Virus record (IMG/VR): IMGVR_UViG_3300037504_000736 | Span: 1-41,824 of that record | Source of the DNA: a virus | Length of the DNA stretch: 41,824 nucleotides | Strand: one strand, 5' to 3' | Shown: positions 7,985-15,886 of the stretch, one piece after another | Layout: each line of letters opens with the position of its first letter | Numbering within the stretch: the stretch's first letter is position 1 | Made by a program: the position numbers and the translations under genes | The notes under the pieces: model-generated | Told to the model about the DNA's origin: nothing | The model's input: the letters and a program-made list of their open reading frames with translations, nothing else | The model's database searches: none

Positions 7985-8968
7985 ATGGTTAGCCCGACCG
8001 CATCCAGCGCTTTTGCGCGCCCGGATCTCGCCGCGGCCTTCATGGAATTTGAGTTGGAGGCCAACATTCGCGGCATGGCCGCGCTGCAGGTCATGCCGGT
8101 CTTCCCCACGACCCGCTCCAGCGGCCAGTTTGCGAAGATCGAAACGGAGTACCTGTTGAAGCTGGCCGACAGCGTCGCCCGCGCGCCGGGTGGCGGCTAC
8201 AACCGCGGCAACTTCAAGACCACCCCGGTCAACTTCGACTGCAAAGAGTACGGCTGGGAAGAACCGGTCGACGACCGCCAGGCGTCGATCTACGGCACGT
8301 ACTTCGCTGCGGAAATGGTGGCGAACATGCGCGCCTTAAACCAGGTCATGATGGCCCTGGAAAAGCGCGTGCGCGACCTGGTCATCGACACGGGCACGTA
8401 CACCGGCTCCGCGCTCACCACGGGCGTGTCCACCGAGTGGTCCACGCACGCCAGCGCCACGCCCATCGCCGACGTCATCGCGGCGGCGGAAAAGGTGCGG
8501 CAGGGCATCGGCGTCACGGCCAACGCCATGGTCATCAGCCGGAAGGTTTGGAACAACGTCCGCCAGTGTGATGAGGTCGTCGACCTGCTCAAGTACACCG
8601 GCAACCAGGGCAGCGCCGCGCCCGGCAACATCACGCCGCAGGCCGTCGCCGCCATGATGGGTCTCGACATGATCGTCGTGGCCGGCGGTATCTACGACAG
8701 CGGCACCAAGGGCCAGAGCACCACGCTGGCGGATCTGTGGGACGACGAATACGCCTTCGTCTATCGCGCCGCGCGCACCATGGACCTGGCCGAGCCGTGC
8801 CTGGGCCGCGTCTTCCGCTACACCGGTGACGGCATCGGCGACGGGCCGACGGTCGAGTCGTATCGCGACGAGACGAAGCGCAGCAACATCGTCCGCGTCC
8901 GCGACGACACGGACGAAAAGCTGCTGTACACGCAGGCCGGCCACCTGCTGTCCAACGTCACGGCCTAA
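7985..8968 (+). CDS. major capsid protein
   Basis: A 327-residue protein in the capsid position, after the protease, scaffold and decoration genes. It has the look of the gpE-type major capsid family with an HK97-like fold: an N-terminal FARPDLAAAFMEFELEAN helix, VDDRQASIYGTYFAAEMVANMRAL (an E-loop and spine-helix-like stretch), a long helix IADVIAAAEKVRQGIGVTANAMVISRKVWN, and a C-terminal P-domain-like part with TPQAVAAMMGLDMIVVAGGIYD. Ribosome-binding site GAGGAG lies upstream of ATG 7985. It should be the most abundant protein of the virion. The fold is inferred from the pattern of motifs and context. Confidence 0.88.
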   Translation: MVSPTASSAFARPDLAAAFMEFELEANIRGMAALQVMPVFPTTRSSGQFAKIETEYLLKLADSVARAPGGGYNRGNFKTTPVNFDCKEYGWEEPVDDRQASIYGTYFAAEMVANMRALNQVMMALEKRVRDLVIDTGTYTGSALTTGVSTEWSTHASATPIADVIAAAEKVRQGIGVTANAMVISRKVWNNVRQCDEVVDLLKYTGNQGSAAPGNITPQAVAAMMGLDMIVVAGGIYDSGTKGQSTTLADLWDDEYAFVYRAARTMDLAEPCLGRVFRYTGDGIGDGPTVESYRDETKRSNIVRVRDDTDEKLLYTQAGHLLSNVTA

Positions 8969-8988
8969 CCCCGCGCCACGGGACCACC

Positions 8989-9015
8989 GGGCGGGGAGCA
9001 TGACACTCCCCGCCC
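8989..9015 (+). terminator. strong 10-bp hairpin after the capsid gene
   Basis: GGGCGGGGAG (8989-8998) and CTCCCCGCCC (9006-9015) form a perfect 10-bp stem with a 7-base loop, 21 bases after the capsid stop. No long T-run follows. It may stabilise the 3' end of the capsid message or partly terminate transcription, lowering expression of downstream genes. Confidence 0.5.
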
Positions 9016-9030
9016 GCCCCCGCTTACATA

Positions 9031-9051
9031 CCGCCGGCACGCGACCGGCGG
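9031..9051 (+). promoter_or_regulatory. second hairpin before the beta-helix gene
   Basis: CCGCCGG (9031-9037) and CCGGCGG (9045-9051) pair perfectly around CACGCGA. Together with the 8989-9015 hairpin it fills the short gap between capsid and the next gene, suggesting post-transcriptional control at this junction. Confidence 0.35.
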
Positions 9052-9109
9052 ACACCGACAACGGCCAGGCCCACGGATGGGCCCGCAACGCCTTCAACCG
9101 GAGCGCCCC

Positions 9110-11035
9110 ATGCTGCAACTGATCAACGCCGCCGACGCCGCCGGCTCAGCACCGGACGATACCAACAACGTCCCCAGCAACGACCGCAACGCTCTGGGCA
9201 CCGACAGCCCAACCGCTGACGAAGTCCAGATGAACTACGTCACCTGCCGCGACTGGCAAAGAGCCAAGGTCGTCATCAGCCAGTGGGGGAGCTCTGGCAC
9301 CCACACATGCGGAGTGCGTGTCTACTACTACCAGAACGGAATTGGGTGGACCGAAGGTGAGTTGTTGAGCCCCGAGAGCAATACAGAAACGTCGGACAAC
9401 CCGGCAGCCCGAAAGGAATTTGAGCAGGATGTTCGCGGTTCGCAGGCAATTGCATTCGTCGTGGAGGACCTTGGGAGCGGAACAGGTACCAAAGTATCTG
9501 TATGGGCGGAATCAGCGGGAAAATGGAAAGGCCGTGACGTTGCCTCAAAGTTCGACGTTCCTGACGCGGACGGCTCGGCCAATACAACAGTCAGCGAAGT
9601 CGTCGGGAACAAACTAGACGCAGCAGAAGATGTCGCTGGCACGACAGCATCGCTGACCGCCTATATCAAGGGAATTCTGAGCAAGGTATCAGCCGACGTG
9701 GCTGCCTTGGGCAACATCTACTTCGTGAATGCCGAACACGCTAGCGCAGCCGACGACACCGACCACGGCGGCCGGCCGAACTACCCCTTCGCCACGCTCG
9801 ATTATGCCATCGGACAATGCACGGCAAACAACCACGACGTCATCATTTGCGCTCCGGATGCGGAGGAGACGATTACGTCTACGATCACCGTGGATAAGGC
9901 TGGGTTGACCATCCTCTCACCAAGCGCCTCCCCGTATCGGGGGTATCAGATTAAGACCACCACGGACGTTACTACGCTGATGACCGTCTCGGCCACAGAT
10001 GTGACGATTACAGGCTTGCGGTTCGCGGATGCGTCCAGTGGTTTTGCCGCCAATTCCGCCTTCATTCAGGTCGCTGCAAACAGCGATCGCGCGCATGTAT
10101 CAGATTGCGAATTCGATGTGCGGGATTGCACCGCAGGGATTGTCGGCACCGTCGCGGTTTCCTTGATCGCGCCCGTCACGGACATCATGGTCGAGCGGAT
10201 ACTGGCCAAGCAATGCGTGGCGGTGTCCACAACGTCGACGGGCGACGTCGTGGACAATCTGGTGATAAGGGACAGCGAGGCACAAACGGGCGAGTTTGTG
10301 AATTGGGCGATTCAGTGCAGTAACGCAGATTCGCTGACGAACGCTGTGATAGTCAATAACGTCTTTGTCGAAACGGACGCGGATGGCTCCACGGCAACAA
10401 ACGCGTGGGATGGTGATGGTGACTCGGTGGCTTCAGCAGGTCCAATCAATATTTCCGGGGGCGCCGGAGCGATTTTGATCGCAAGGAATATGGCAGTCAG
10501 CGCCAGAGATATCAGATTCCGGGATCTCTGTTTGGACGCGAATGCAGATTCAGAACGGATTCGCTGGATTGACAATAAGTCAACCTTCTATGAACCGTAT
10601 GAGGTCCGTACTGAGACCGGAACAGCGGACATCGACATTAGCGAGGCCGACTACACCGCCGCTCCTGTGGCGCTGTTGACCATTGAACCGACTGCAGGCG
10701 CTCCGCTGCAGGCGCTCCGCATCATGCTGGATCTGGACAAGGACACGACTGGCTTCATCGACACGCACACGACTGAGACGCTGCAGGTAATTATACAGAA
10801 GAAGGTGGACGGTACGAACTGGCGAAACGTGCAAATCGGAACAGCGGCAGCCGCCAACGACAGGGATGGCGGCAACGAAGCCGATGCCGAGGAGTATCTT
10901 GTCGGCGACTTGACCGCAGGTGAAGCTGTCCGCGTTGCGGTGCTCCTGTCGGCCGAGGTCGCGGATGTTGAGATTCCATATCGCCTCAACTATCGCGGTG
11001 CGGCGCCGACAGTCACTGCGGTTGCGGCTGGTTAG
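9110..11035 (+). CDS. large beta-helix-like virion surface protein
   Basis: A 641-residue protein placed between the capsid and neck genes. The middle (about 215-480) reads as a right-handed beta-helix: a leading YFVNAEHASAADDTDHGG, PFATLDYAIGQCTANNHDV, then repeated short strand-turn units (VTITGLRFADASSG, DRAHVSDCEFDVRDC, DNLVIRDSEAQTG). A separate C-terminal domain contains VAVLLSAEVADVEIPYRLNYRG. Such folds occur in tailspikes and head fibres. ATG 9110 has GGAG six bases upstream. Base use is noticeably less GC-rich than in flanking genes, which suggests recent acquisition or fast evolution. The placement next to the capsid suggests a head fibre; a tail role is possible. Confidence 0.65.
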   Translation: MLQLINAADAAGSAPDDTNNVPSNDRNALGTDSPTADEVQMNYVTCRDWQRAKVVISQWGSSGTHTCGVRVYYYQNGIGWTEGELLSPESNTETSDNPAARKEFEQDVRGSQAIAFVVEDLGSGTGTKVSVWAESAGKWKGRDVASKFDVPDADGSANTTVSEVVGNKLDAAEDVAGTTASLTAYIKGILSKVSADVAALGNIYFVNAEHASAADDTDHGGRPNYPFATLDYAIGQCTANNHDVIICAPDAEETITSTITVDKAGLTILSPSASPYRGYQIKTTTDVTTLMTVSATDVTITGLRFADASSGFAANSAFIQVAANSDRAHVSDCEFDVRDCTAGIVGTVAVSLIAPVTDIMVERILAKQCVAVSTTSTGDVVDNLVIRDSEAQTGEFVNWAIQCSNADSLTNAVIVNNVFVETDADGSTATNAWDGDGDSVASAGPINISGGAGAILIARNMAVSARDIRFRDLCLDANADSERIRWIDNKSTFYEPYEVRTETGTADIDISEADYTAAPVALLTIEPTAGAPLQALRIMLDLDKDTTGFIDTHTTETLQVIIQKKVDGTNWRNVQIGTAAAANDRDGGNEADAEEYLVGDLTAGEAVRVAVLLSAEVADVEIPYRLNYRGAAPTVTAVAAG

Positions 11036-11045
11036 GAGTCACGCT

Positions 11046-11468
11046 GTGAGGCACGCGGCCGCCCTACTCCTAATCCTGCTCTCCGCCTGCGCCGGCCGCC
11101 GCGACTACACGTTCTCGTATCACGAGCACAGCCCGCGCGTGACGGTGGCGCACACGGACGGCCAGCCGCGGGGCGAGTGGCGCGACCTGGCTGCCTACAC
11201 CGACCACTGCTGCACCCGCCTGGGCATCGACCACGTGACGCTGTGGCCGGCCTGGCAGCCGGGCCAGGTGGTGTACGCCGGACGCCTCACCACGCACGGC
11301 CGCTACTACGATGGCACCGACAACATTGCCGTGCTGGTCGGCGAGTGGGACATGGGCGCGCTGATCCGCCACGAGCTGACCCATATGCGCACCGGCATGA
11401 TCCGCCACACGCCCGAATTTGAGGCGGCGCAGAAAGAGACTGCGCGGCTCTGCGGGGAGGGGATGTGA
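11046..11468 (+). CDS. predicted lipoprotein with a HELTH zinc-protease-like motif
   Basis: A 140-residue protein starting at GTG 11046 with AGGAG seven bases upstream, overlapping the previous stop. The N-terminus is a short lipoprotein signal (MRHAAALLLILLSACAG) with lipobox LSAC and acylated Cys15. The mature part carries HELTH at residues 109-113, the HExxH zinc-binding signature, followed by a downstream HTPEFEAAQKET that could supply another ligand. An exported metallopeptidase, or a fold derived from one, is the simplest reading. It precedes small membrane proteins and a holin-like gene, so a role in lysis or in altering the envelope is plausible. No known endolysin family is recognised. 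Confidence 0.6.
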   Translation: MRHAAALLLILLSACAGRRDYTFSYHEHSPRVTVAHTDGQPRGEWRDLAAYTDHCCTRLGIDHVTLWPAWQPGQVVYAGRLTTHGRYYDGTDNIAVLVGEWDMGALIRHELTHMRTGMIRHTPEFEAAQKETARLCGEGM

Positions 11469-11677
11469 CCATGGCAACCGCCCGCGCTCTGCATCCGGCG
11501 TGGCAGCCCGGCAAAGCCCGGGTCTGCGAAGACCAGGCCGACGCGCTGTACTGGCACTGCGTCGACCATCCGGATCCGGACGGGGAGCCGCTTGTGGAGG
11601 TCACCACGGTTCACCGCCGATTTCGTGTCACCCGCAAACAGCACGCGGAGTTTGCCGCGGCGCAGGAGGGGCGCTGA
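11465..11677 (+). CDS. hypothetical protein, 70 aa
   Basis: A 70-residue protein beginning at GTG 11465 in GTGA overlap with the lipoprotein gene, or at ATG 11471 (68 residues), which is better spaced from the purine-rich GGGGAGGGG. The sequence HPAWQPGKARVCEDQADALYWHC has two cysteines and a His-Pro-Asp-rich centre, then a basic C-terminus. No family is recognised. It lies in the membrane and lipoprotein cluster between the capsid and neck genes. Confidence 0.6.
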   Translation: MTMATARALHPAWQPGKARVCEDQADALYWHCVDHPDPDGEPLVEVTTVHRRFRVTRKQHAEFAAAQEGR

Positions 11678-11679
11678 GC

Positions 11680-11904
11680 ATGGATCCGCTGACGGTAGGA
11701 CTGATCATTCTGGCACTGCAGACCGTGACCACGATCCTGCTCGGTTTGCTCCGCTCCGCCTTCGGCGACGTGAACAAAAAAATCGACGCCGTGGCCGCCC
11801 GGCTCGATCGCATCGAAGACGAGTTCGTGCACAAAGACACCTGCCGCGCCTGCCAGGCACGGCTGCAATCTGAAATCGACAACCTCAAGAGGGTCCACCA
11901 ATGA
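11680..11904 (+). CDS. small membrane protein with a coiled coil, 74 aa
   Basis: A 74-residue protein with an N-terminal transmembrane helix (about 4-26, LTVGLIILALQTVTTILLGLL) followed by a coiled coil (KKIDAVAARLDRIEDEF) with a C-x2-C pair (CRAC). ATG 11680 has AGGAGG at 11664-11669. The topology resembles inner-membrane spanin-like or holin-accessory proteins, and it directly precedes the holin-like gene, which it overlaps by ATGA. The function is inferred from topology and neighbours only. Confidence 0.65.
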   Translation: MDPLTVGLIILALQTVTTILLGLLRSAFGDVNKKIDAVAARLDRIEDEFVHKDTCRACQARLQSEIDNLKRVHQ

Positions 11905-12446
11905 AACTGCGCAACTTGCTTATCCTGATCGCGACCATCCTCTGCCTCCCCGCCCTCGCCGTCGCCGCCGACGCGGCGCCGGAGCTTTCCCCGGCCGATG
12001 GCTGGGTCTACTGGATCGATAAAATCGTTGCGGCCGCGTTGCCGGTGCTCGGCGCCGTCGCCGTCTACTACCTGCACCGCAAGGCGAAGACCGAGACCCA
12101 GCGCGTGGCCATGACCGAAGTGGTCAATGCGCTGACCGTTGGCGTGCGACAGACGTACCAGGCCTACGTGCGCGAGCGCAAACGGGGGCGCATGGACGGC
12201 AAGCTGACCGACGACGAACGCGCCACCGCGCGAAAGATCGCCTACAACCGCGCGCTGGATGTGCTCAAGGAAATGAAGAGTCCGGGTCTCAAGCTGCTGG
12301 AGAGCATGGCCTGGCCGATGGTGTCCACCTGGATCAGCAAGCTGGTCAACCGGGAGAAAATCGAGGGCAATGCCGCCAAAGGCTCGCTGACCGTCTCCAC
12401 GGTCACCGGCCTGCCCGCGGCGGACCCTCAGACGCCGGCGCAGTAG
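11901..12446 (+). CDS. holin-like membrane protein
   Basis: A 181-residue protein with a cleavable-looking signal (MKLRNLLILIATILCLPALAVAA), one more hydrophobic segment (about 39-58, WIDKIVAAALPVLGAVAVYYL) and a long charged tail containing KLTDDERATARKIAYNRALDVLKEM. The layout of signal, membrane span and helical Lys/Glu tail with a DDExx(A/T)xxxA-type region recalls phage holins of the LLH or 6_1 class. It overlaps the upstream gene by ATGA. Its cluster has no recognisable endolysin, so the assignment is moderate. Confidence 0.55.
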   Translation: MKLRNLLILIATILCLPALAVAADAAPELSPADGWVYWIDKIVAAALPVLGAVAVYYLHRKAKTETQRVAMTEVVNALTVGVRQTYQAYVRERKRGRMDGKLTDDERATARKIAYNRALDVLKEMKSPGLKLLESMAWPMVSTWISKLVNREKIEGNAAKGSLTVSTVTGLPAADPQTPAQ

Positions 12447-12517
12447 GTCGGGCCGCCCCGCAAGCGCTGGCGATCATCGGCGGACTCGCAGACCGCACGG
12501 TCAAAACCGGAGGTCTG

Positions 12518-12745
12518 GTGGCTGACGGCCAGGTGGAGCCGTCCACCGCTGTCGAGCTGCTGACGTCGGATGCGGCTCGCTGGCTGCTCGACGGCTGGTC
12601 CATCGACGCCGTCGCCACCCCGTTCCGCGCCGGCCTCGGCATCGCTAAGGACCTGACCGACCGCATCGACGTGGGAGCCTACGCGACTACACCCTACACC
12701 AAGTGGGCCCCCGCCCTAAGCATCGGCGCCCACTGGAGTTTCTGA
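12518..12745 (+). CDS. small protein with an outer-membrane-like C-terminus, or remnant
   Basis: A 75-residue reading frame from GTG 12518, with GGAGG at 12509-12513 only four bases upstream. The frame stays open upstream into the holin-like gene but no better start is visible. The C-terminal part (RAGLGIAKDLTDRIDVGAYA, then PALSIGAHWSF) alternates polar and hydrophobic residues and ends in a terminal aromatic, like the last strand of an outer-membrane beta-barrel. It could be a short envelope protein or the tail of a degraded gene. Confidence 0.4.
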   Translation: MADGQVEPSTAVELLTSDAARWLLDGWSIDAVATPFRAGLGIAKDLTDRIDVGAYATTPYTKWAPALSIGAHWSF

Positions 12746-12746
12746 C

Positions 12747-13124
12747 ATGTCAACATTCGACGACATGATGAAGGATGGCGGGTGGCCGGCGCTGACGACG
12801 ATTCACGGCGACACCTGCACGGTCAAGGACAGCGCGGGATCCACCGTCGCGTCCGTGACCGCGATCCTGGGCGAAGTGATCCGCAGCCGCGTCGAAGACG
12901 AATCGGTGCGCGGCGGGTTCTACGCCTACCGCGCCGAACTGCAGATCAACAGCGACGACCTAACGTCGGTCGATCCAACGTACACGTTTACGATCGGCGG
13001 CCGGACGTACGACGTGGAACGCCAGGACGGCGACGAGATGGTGCGCAAGGTGGGCGGAATCTGGACCGTCAGTGTGATTTACATGGACCTGGTGGAACGC
13101 CGGGCGGGGGGTTTCCGTGGCTAA
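12747..13124 (+). CDS. putative head-tail connector or neck protein
   Basis: A 125-residue protein between the holin-like cluster and the tail genes. Beta-rich, with GGRTYDVERQDGDEMVRKVGG near the end, a pattern seen in small head-completion and stopper-type proteins of lambda-like phages. ATG 12747 is preceded by GGAG nine bases away. Its stop overlaps the next gene's GTG by a few bases. The assignment comes from gene order (capsid, connector, tail terminator, tail tube) rather than from a decisive motif. Confidence 0.6.
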   Translation: MSTFDDMMKDGGWPALTTIHGDTCTVKDSAGSTVASVTAILGEVIRSRVEDESVRGGFYAYRAELQINSDDLTSVDPTYTFTIGGRTYDVERQDGDEMVRKVGGIWTVSVIYMDLVERRAGGFRG

Positions 13125-13602
13125 CACCCCAACCCGCCAACAACTGCATCTGCGCGACTCCCTGGCCAACTCCAGCAACTTTCAGGCGTGGCTGGGCGTC
13201 GACGGCGACGCGGATCCGGCCGCGTCGGCCGAAGCGAAGATTTTCTTCCAGCAGGACGCCGGCCCCACCCGCCCCTGCGCGATCATCCTCGACGAAGCCG
13301 ACGACCGGTGGCGGCTGCGCGCCACGAGCATGGACAGCAGCCGCGACGACGGCACCCTGACGGTGATGTTCGAGTGGGAGCCCACACCCGGCGACGACGA
13401 CGGCGATACGTACGTCGGCGAGTGGCCGACCATCCAAACGATCTGTCAGGACCTGATGGATCAACGCAACACAGCCGGGCGACTGCGGATCGACGACATC
13501 GAGCGCATCGCTGCGCCGTTTCCGCTGCCGCACAACCAGGAGAGCGGCGACAGCCACACGAACACGCCGTGGTTCTGCAGTGTGCGAATCACCTGGAGCT
13601 AG
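13117..13602 (+). CDS. putative tail completion or terminator protein
   Basis: A 161-residue protein, GTG 13117, overlapping the upstream gene by eight bases with a G-rich stretch as ribosome-binding site. The N-terminus is Gln/Asn/Ala-rich (RQQLHLRDSLANSSNFQAWLGVDGD). The centre is acidic (PTPGDDDGDTYVGEWP) and the C-terminus ends SVRITWS, as in beta-rich tail terminators. It sits just before the tail tube gene, the expected site of gpU/gpZ-type proteins. Confidence 0.55.
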   Translation: MANTPTRQQLHLRDSLANSSNFQAWLGVDGDADPAASAEAKIFFQQDAGPTRPCAIILDEADDRWRLRATSMDSSRDDGTLTVMFEWEPTPGDDDGDTYVGEWPTIQTICQDLMDQRNTAGRLRIDDIERIAAPFPLPHNQESGDSHTNTPWFCSVRITWS

Positions 13603-13614
13603 GAGAGTACTACG

Positions 13615-14529
13615 ATGGGCATCTATCTTCCCAGCCGCCTGCTGATAAACACGACGCCGATTGCGCAGCTCAAGACGCTGCGCGAGATGCGTAACGCGCA
13701 GACGATCAAGCACGCCCACGGCGGCGCCGTCAACCCGCGCCACGCCAGCATCCGCAGCGAGTCGCCGGCGTTCGAGTGGTCCGGTACCGGTTTGAAGATG
13801 GCGCTGGATACCATCGGCCTGGGCGCGTACGACGTGGCGACCGGCGCGGGCTTCAAGACGTGGCTGCAGGAGGGCGACGCGGGCGGCACGCGCCTCGGCG
13901 CGGCCAGTCACGAGCAGCTGGCTGCCAGCAAGGGGCTGGCCATCCTGGGCGACATCGCGGCGGAGGCCAACGACGCGGACCCGGCCACGGTCAGCGGCAT
14001 GATTTACTGCGACAGCAGCGACGGTACGACGGATCCGGTTACGCGCACGGCTGACCAGTCGATCGACGCCACCGCGTTCACCCATAACGTCTACGGAGCC
14101 GGCAAAGTCGTGCTGAACGGGACGGAGCTGGCCGGCCTGCTGGGCCACTCGTTCAGTTTTGGCCACCAGGTCACCCGCACCCGCGACGACGGCGACTATT
14201 ACCCCACGGCGACCACGCTCCTGCGCACCGCCGGCATGACGCTGACCGTCCGCTGCCGGGACATCCCGACCCTGCGCGCGTCACTGGGCGTGTCGGGCAG
14301 CATCTCCTCGCTGGTGTGGTACTACCGCCACATGGCCGAGGGCGGCACATGGACGGCCGACGGCACGGCGTCACACATTAAGATGACCGGGTACGAGGGC
14401 ACCTGGCACCTGTCGGAGCAGAGCGTGGATGACGACGCCGAAGACGGCGAGGGAACGTTTGTCATCGAGCTGGTGGACGACGGCAGCAGCGGGATCCTGG
14501 CCGTCGACACCGCCGTCGCGATCACGTAG
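13615..14529 (+). CDS. major tail (tube) protein
   Basis: A 304-residue protein with AGGAG upstream of ATG 13615. It is beta-rich, with an N-terminal loop (YLPSRLLINTTPIAQLKTLR), a central KVVLNGTELAGLLGHSFSFGHQV and a C-terminal Ig-like-looking extension (GYEGTWHLSEQSVDDDAEDG, then FVIELVDDGSSGI). Long-tailed phages place the tail tube just before the frameshifted chaperone and the tape measure, and exactly that order is seen here. It should polymerise around the tape measure to form the tail tube. Confidence 0.72.
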   Translation: MGIYLPSRLLINTTPIAQLKTLREMRNAQTIKHAHGGAVNPRHASIRSESPAFEWSGTGLKMALDTIGLGAYDVATGAGFKTWLQEGDAGGTRLGAASHEQLAASKGLAILGDIAAEANDADPATVSGMIYCDSSDGTTDPVTRTADQSIDATAFTHNVYGAGKVVLNGTELAGLLGHSFSFGHQVTRTRDDGDYYPTATTLLRTAGMTLTVRCRDIPTLRASLGVSGSISSLVWYYRHMAEGGTWTADGTASHIKMTGYEGTWHLSEQSVDDDAEDGEGTFVIELVDDGSSGILAVDTAVAIT

Positions 14530-14539
14530 GGGGCAGGTC

Positions 14540-15316
14540 GTGGGCGATTTTCTGTACTACGTCGAAGGTTGGAACACGGCGCTGGCGCCGGCGAAGGCGT
14601 GCGAGCTGGGCCTGGGGCACGTGTTCGGCGACGGCGGCGTGTCGATGACGCGGCGCCACGTGATGCGCGGCCCGGACGGGCGTCCGCCGGGCATGTTGCT
14701 GGGCGGTCCCGACGCCGACGTGTCCATGCGCGACAACCTGGTGTGGCAGCAGATGCCGGACAGCCGCGTGTGGGTGGGCATGGATCCGGACGATGTGCCG
14801 CGGCCGGAGGATGTGGCGCGGCGGCAATTGCTCGCCGGCCACGACGCCCGGCTGGGCGACGGCAACATCTGGCACGTGCCGGTCGCTCGCCGCGGAAGCG
14901 AGTGCGCATTCCCGCGCAAGTTGGAACTGCAGCCGGACGGGACCTGGGGGCCGGGCGCGATCGAGGCGCGCTACCGCGACCTGTGGGACGGGTGCTGCGC
15001 GATCTGGGACACGATTTTCGAGCAGCTGCAGGACGGCGAGTCGGCGCTGACGGTGGACGACGAGGTCGGCACCGCCGTCGCGCTGCTGCAACTCAACTAC
15101 CGCATTGGCCTGGTGGAGTCGTCGATGCTGGGGTTGTGGGAAGTGCCGACGGACATCCAGGCCGAAGCCGGTCGGCTGTACGACGCGGTGGCCGCGCAAC
15201 TGCGCGTTTGCCTGGCCGCGCTGGACTGGCCGCGGCTGGAGGAAGCGATAAAAAAAAACGCGGACGAGGAGACGCCCGCGAACTCGAATCCTGCGCCTGG
15301 CGAGAAGGACGATTGA
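14540..15316 (+). CDS. tail assembly chaperone, short (zero-frame) product
   Basis: A 258-residue protein from GTG 14540 between tail tube and tape measure, the position of lambda gpG. Helical and acidic towards the end (LEEAIKKNADEETPANSNP). Near the 3' end is a run of nine adenines that contains the slippery heptamer A AAA AAC in the reading frame (15253-15259). Tail chaperones of long-tailed phages are made in two forms by frameshifting. I do not recognise the body as a defined family; HVMRGPDGRPPGMLLGGPDAD and other segments look globular. Confidence 0.65.
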   Translation: MGDFLYYVEGWNTALAPAKACELGLGHVFGDGGVSMTRRHVMRGPDGRPPGMLLGGPDADVSMRDNLVWQQMPDSRVWVGMDPDDVPRPEDVARRQLLAGHDARLGDGNIWHVPVARRGSECAFPRKLELQPDGTWGPGAIEARYRDLWDGCCAIWDTIFEQLQDGESALTVDDEVGTAVALLQLNYRIGLVESSMLGLWEVPTDIQAEAGRLYDAVAAQLRVCLAALDWPRLEEAIKKNADEETPANSNPAPGEKDD

Positions 15317-15405
15317 AAAACTACGCGCCCAGCCTGGTGGACCTCTGGCTGGTACGTCGCGACGCCGGACCGGAGATCGTGCCGGTCATACCGATGAGGC
15401 GATGA
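14540..15405 (+). CDS. tail assembly chaperone, -1 frameshift (GT-type) product
   Basis: If ribosomes slip back one base on A AAA AAC at 15253-15259, translation continues from CGC 15259 in the -1 frame to the TGA at 15403-15405. That appends about 48 residues (RGRGDARELESCAWREGR..., ending VPVIPMRR) to the first 240, giving about 288 residues. The extension frame is open across the whole overlap and ends two bases before the next start codon. This matches the G/GT arrangement in lambda, where the longer form bridges tape measure and tail tube. Translation evidence is lacking. Confidence 0.55.
15253..15280 (+). promoter_or_regulatory. programmed -1 frameshift signal (slippery A-run plus hairpin)
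   Basis: A AAA AAC in the zero frame is flanked by nine As in all. The next bases form a short GC hairpin, CGCGG (15259-15263) with CCGCG (15276-15280). The stem is close to the slip site and only five base pairs, so it is a weak stimulator. The position, between tail tube and tape measure, is the strongest support. Confidence 0.55.
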
Positions 15406-15406
15406 C

Positions 15407-15886
15407 ATGGCAGTCAAACTACGCAGCGTGATCACATACGTCCCTCCGGAGGACATCGCCAAGACGAAGCTGCGCAAGAGCGTGAAGCGGGGGCTGCAGG
15501 AGGTCGGCGAAAGCTACATCCAGCAGAAGTACCTCGGCCGTCACTTCACGGCGGCCGCGTTCAAGCTGTACGGCTACGAGCGCCGCACCGCGACATACAA
15601 CCGTCGCAAGCAGCGGCAGAAAGGGCATCGCCACCCGTACGCCTGGTCCGGTGAGACCCGGCGCCGGGCGCTGCAGCGGAACACGGTGAAGGCCACGGCG
15701 ACGCGGGTCAAGGTTCAGTTCCCGGGCAGCCAGGCGGCCGGCGTGCTCAAGCGGCAGGGCTACAACGTCAAGCGCGACTTGACGATGGTCAATAAACGGG
15801 AGCTGGCGGAGGTGGCCAAGGCGCACGAGGCGATCACAGAGCGCGAGCTGGCCAATCTGCGGGCGACGAAGAGGGTGAGAGCCTGA
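15407..15886 (+). CDS. basic tail-completion-like protein
   Basis: A 159-residue, very basic protein (many Arg/Lys, KRGLQEVGESYIQQKYLGRHF, RRKQRQKGHRHPYAWSGETRRRAL). The YAWSGETRRRAL segment resembles the 'xxSGxLxxA' turn of phage virion-morphogenesis and tail-completion proteins (gpZ or HK97 gp10-like). It lies between the frameshift gene and the tape measure, one base after the -1 frame stop, with ATG 15407. No ribosome-binding site is obvious. Its stop overlaps the tape-measure ATG. Confidence 0.55.
   Translation: MAVKLRSVITYVPPEDIAKTKLRKSVKRGLQEVGESYIQQKYLGRHFTAAAFKLYGYERRTATYNRRKQRQKGHRHPYAWSGETRRRALQRNTVKATATRVKVQFPGSQAAGVLKRQGYNVKRDLTMVNKRELAEVAKAHEAITERELANLRATKRVRA

Noticed and set aside
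14569-15405. A full-length separate gene in frame +1 across the tail chaperone
   Set aside because: Only its last 48 codons are meaningful, as the -1 frameshift extension. The upstream part is Arg/Gly/Ala shadow sequence without a start.
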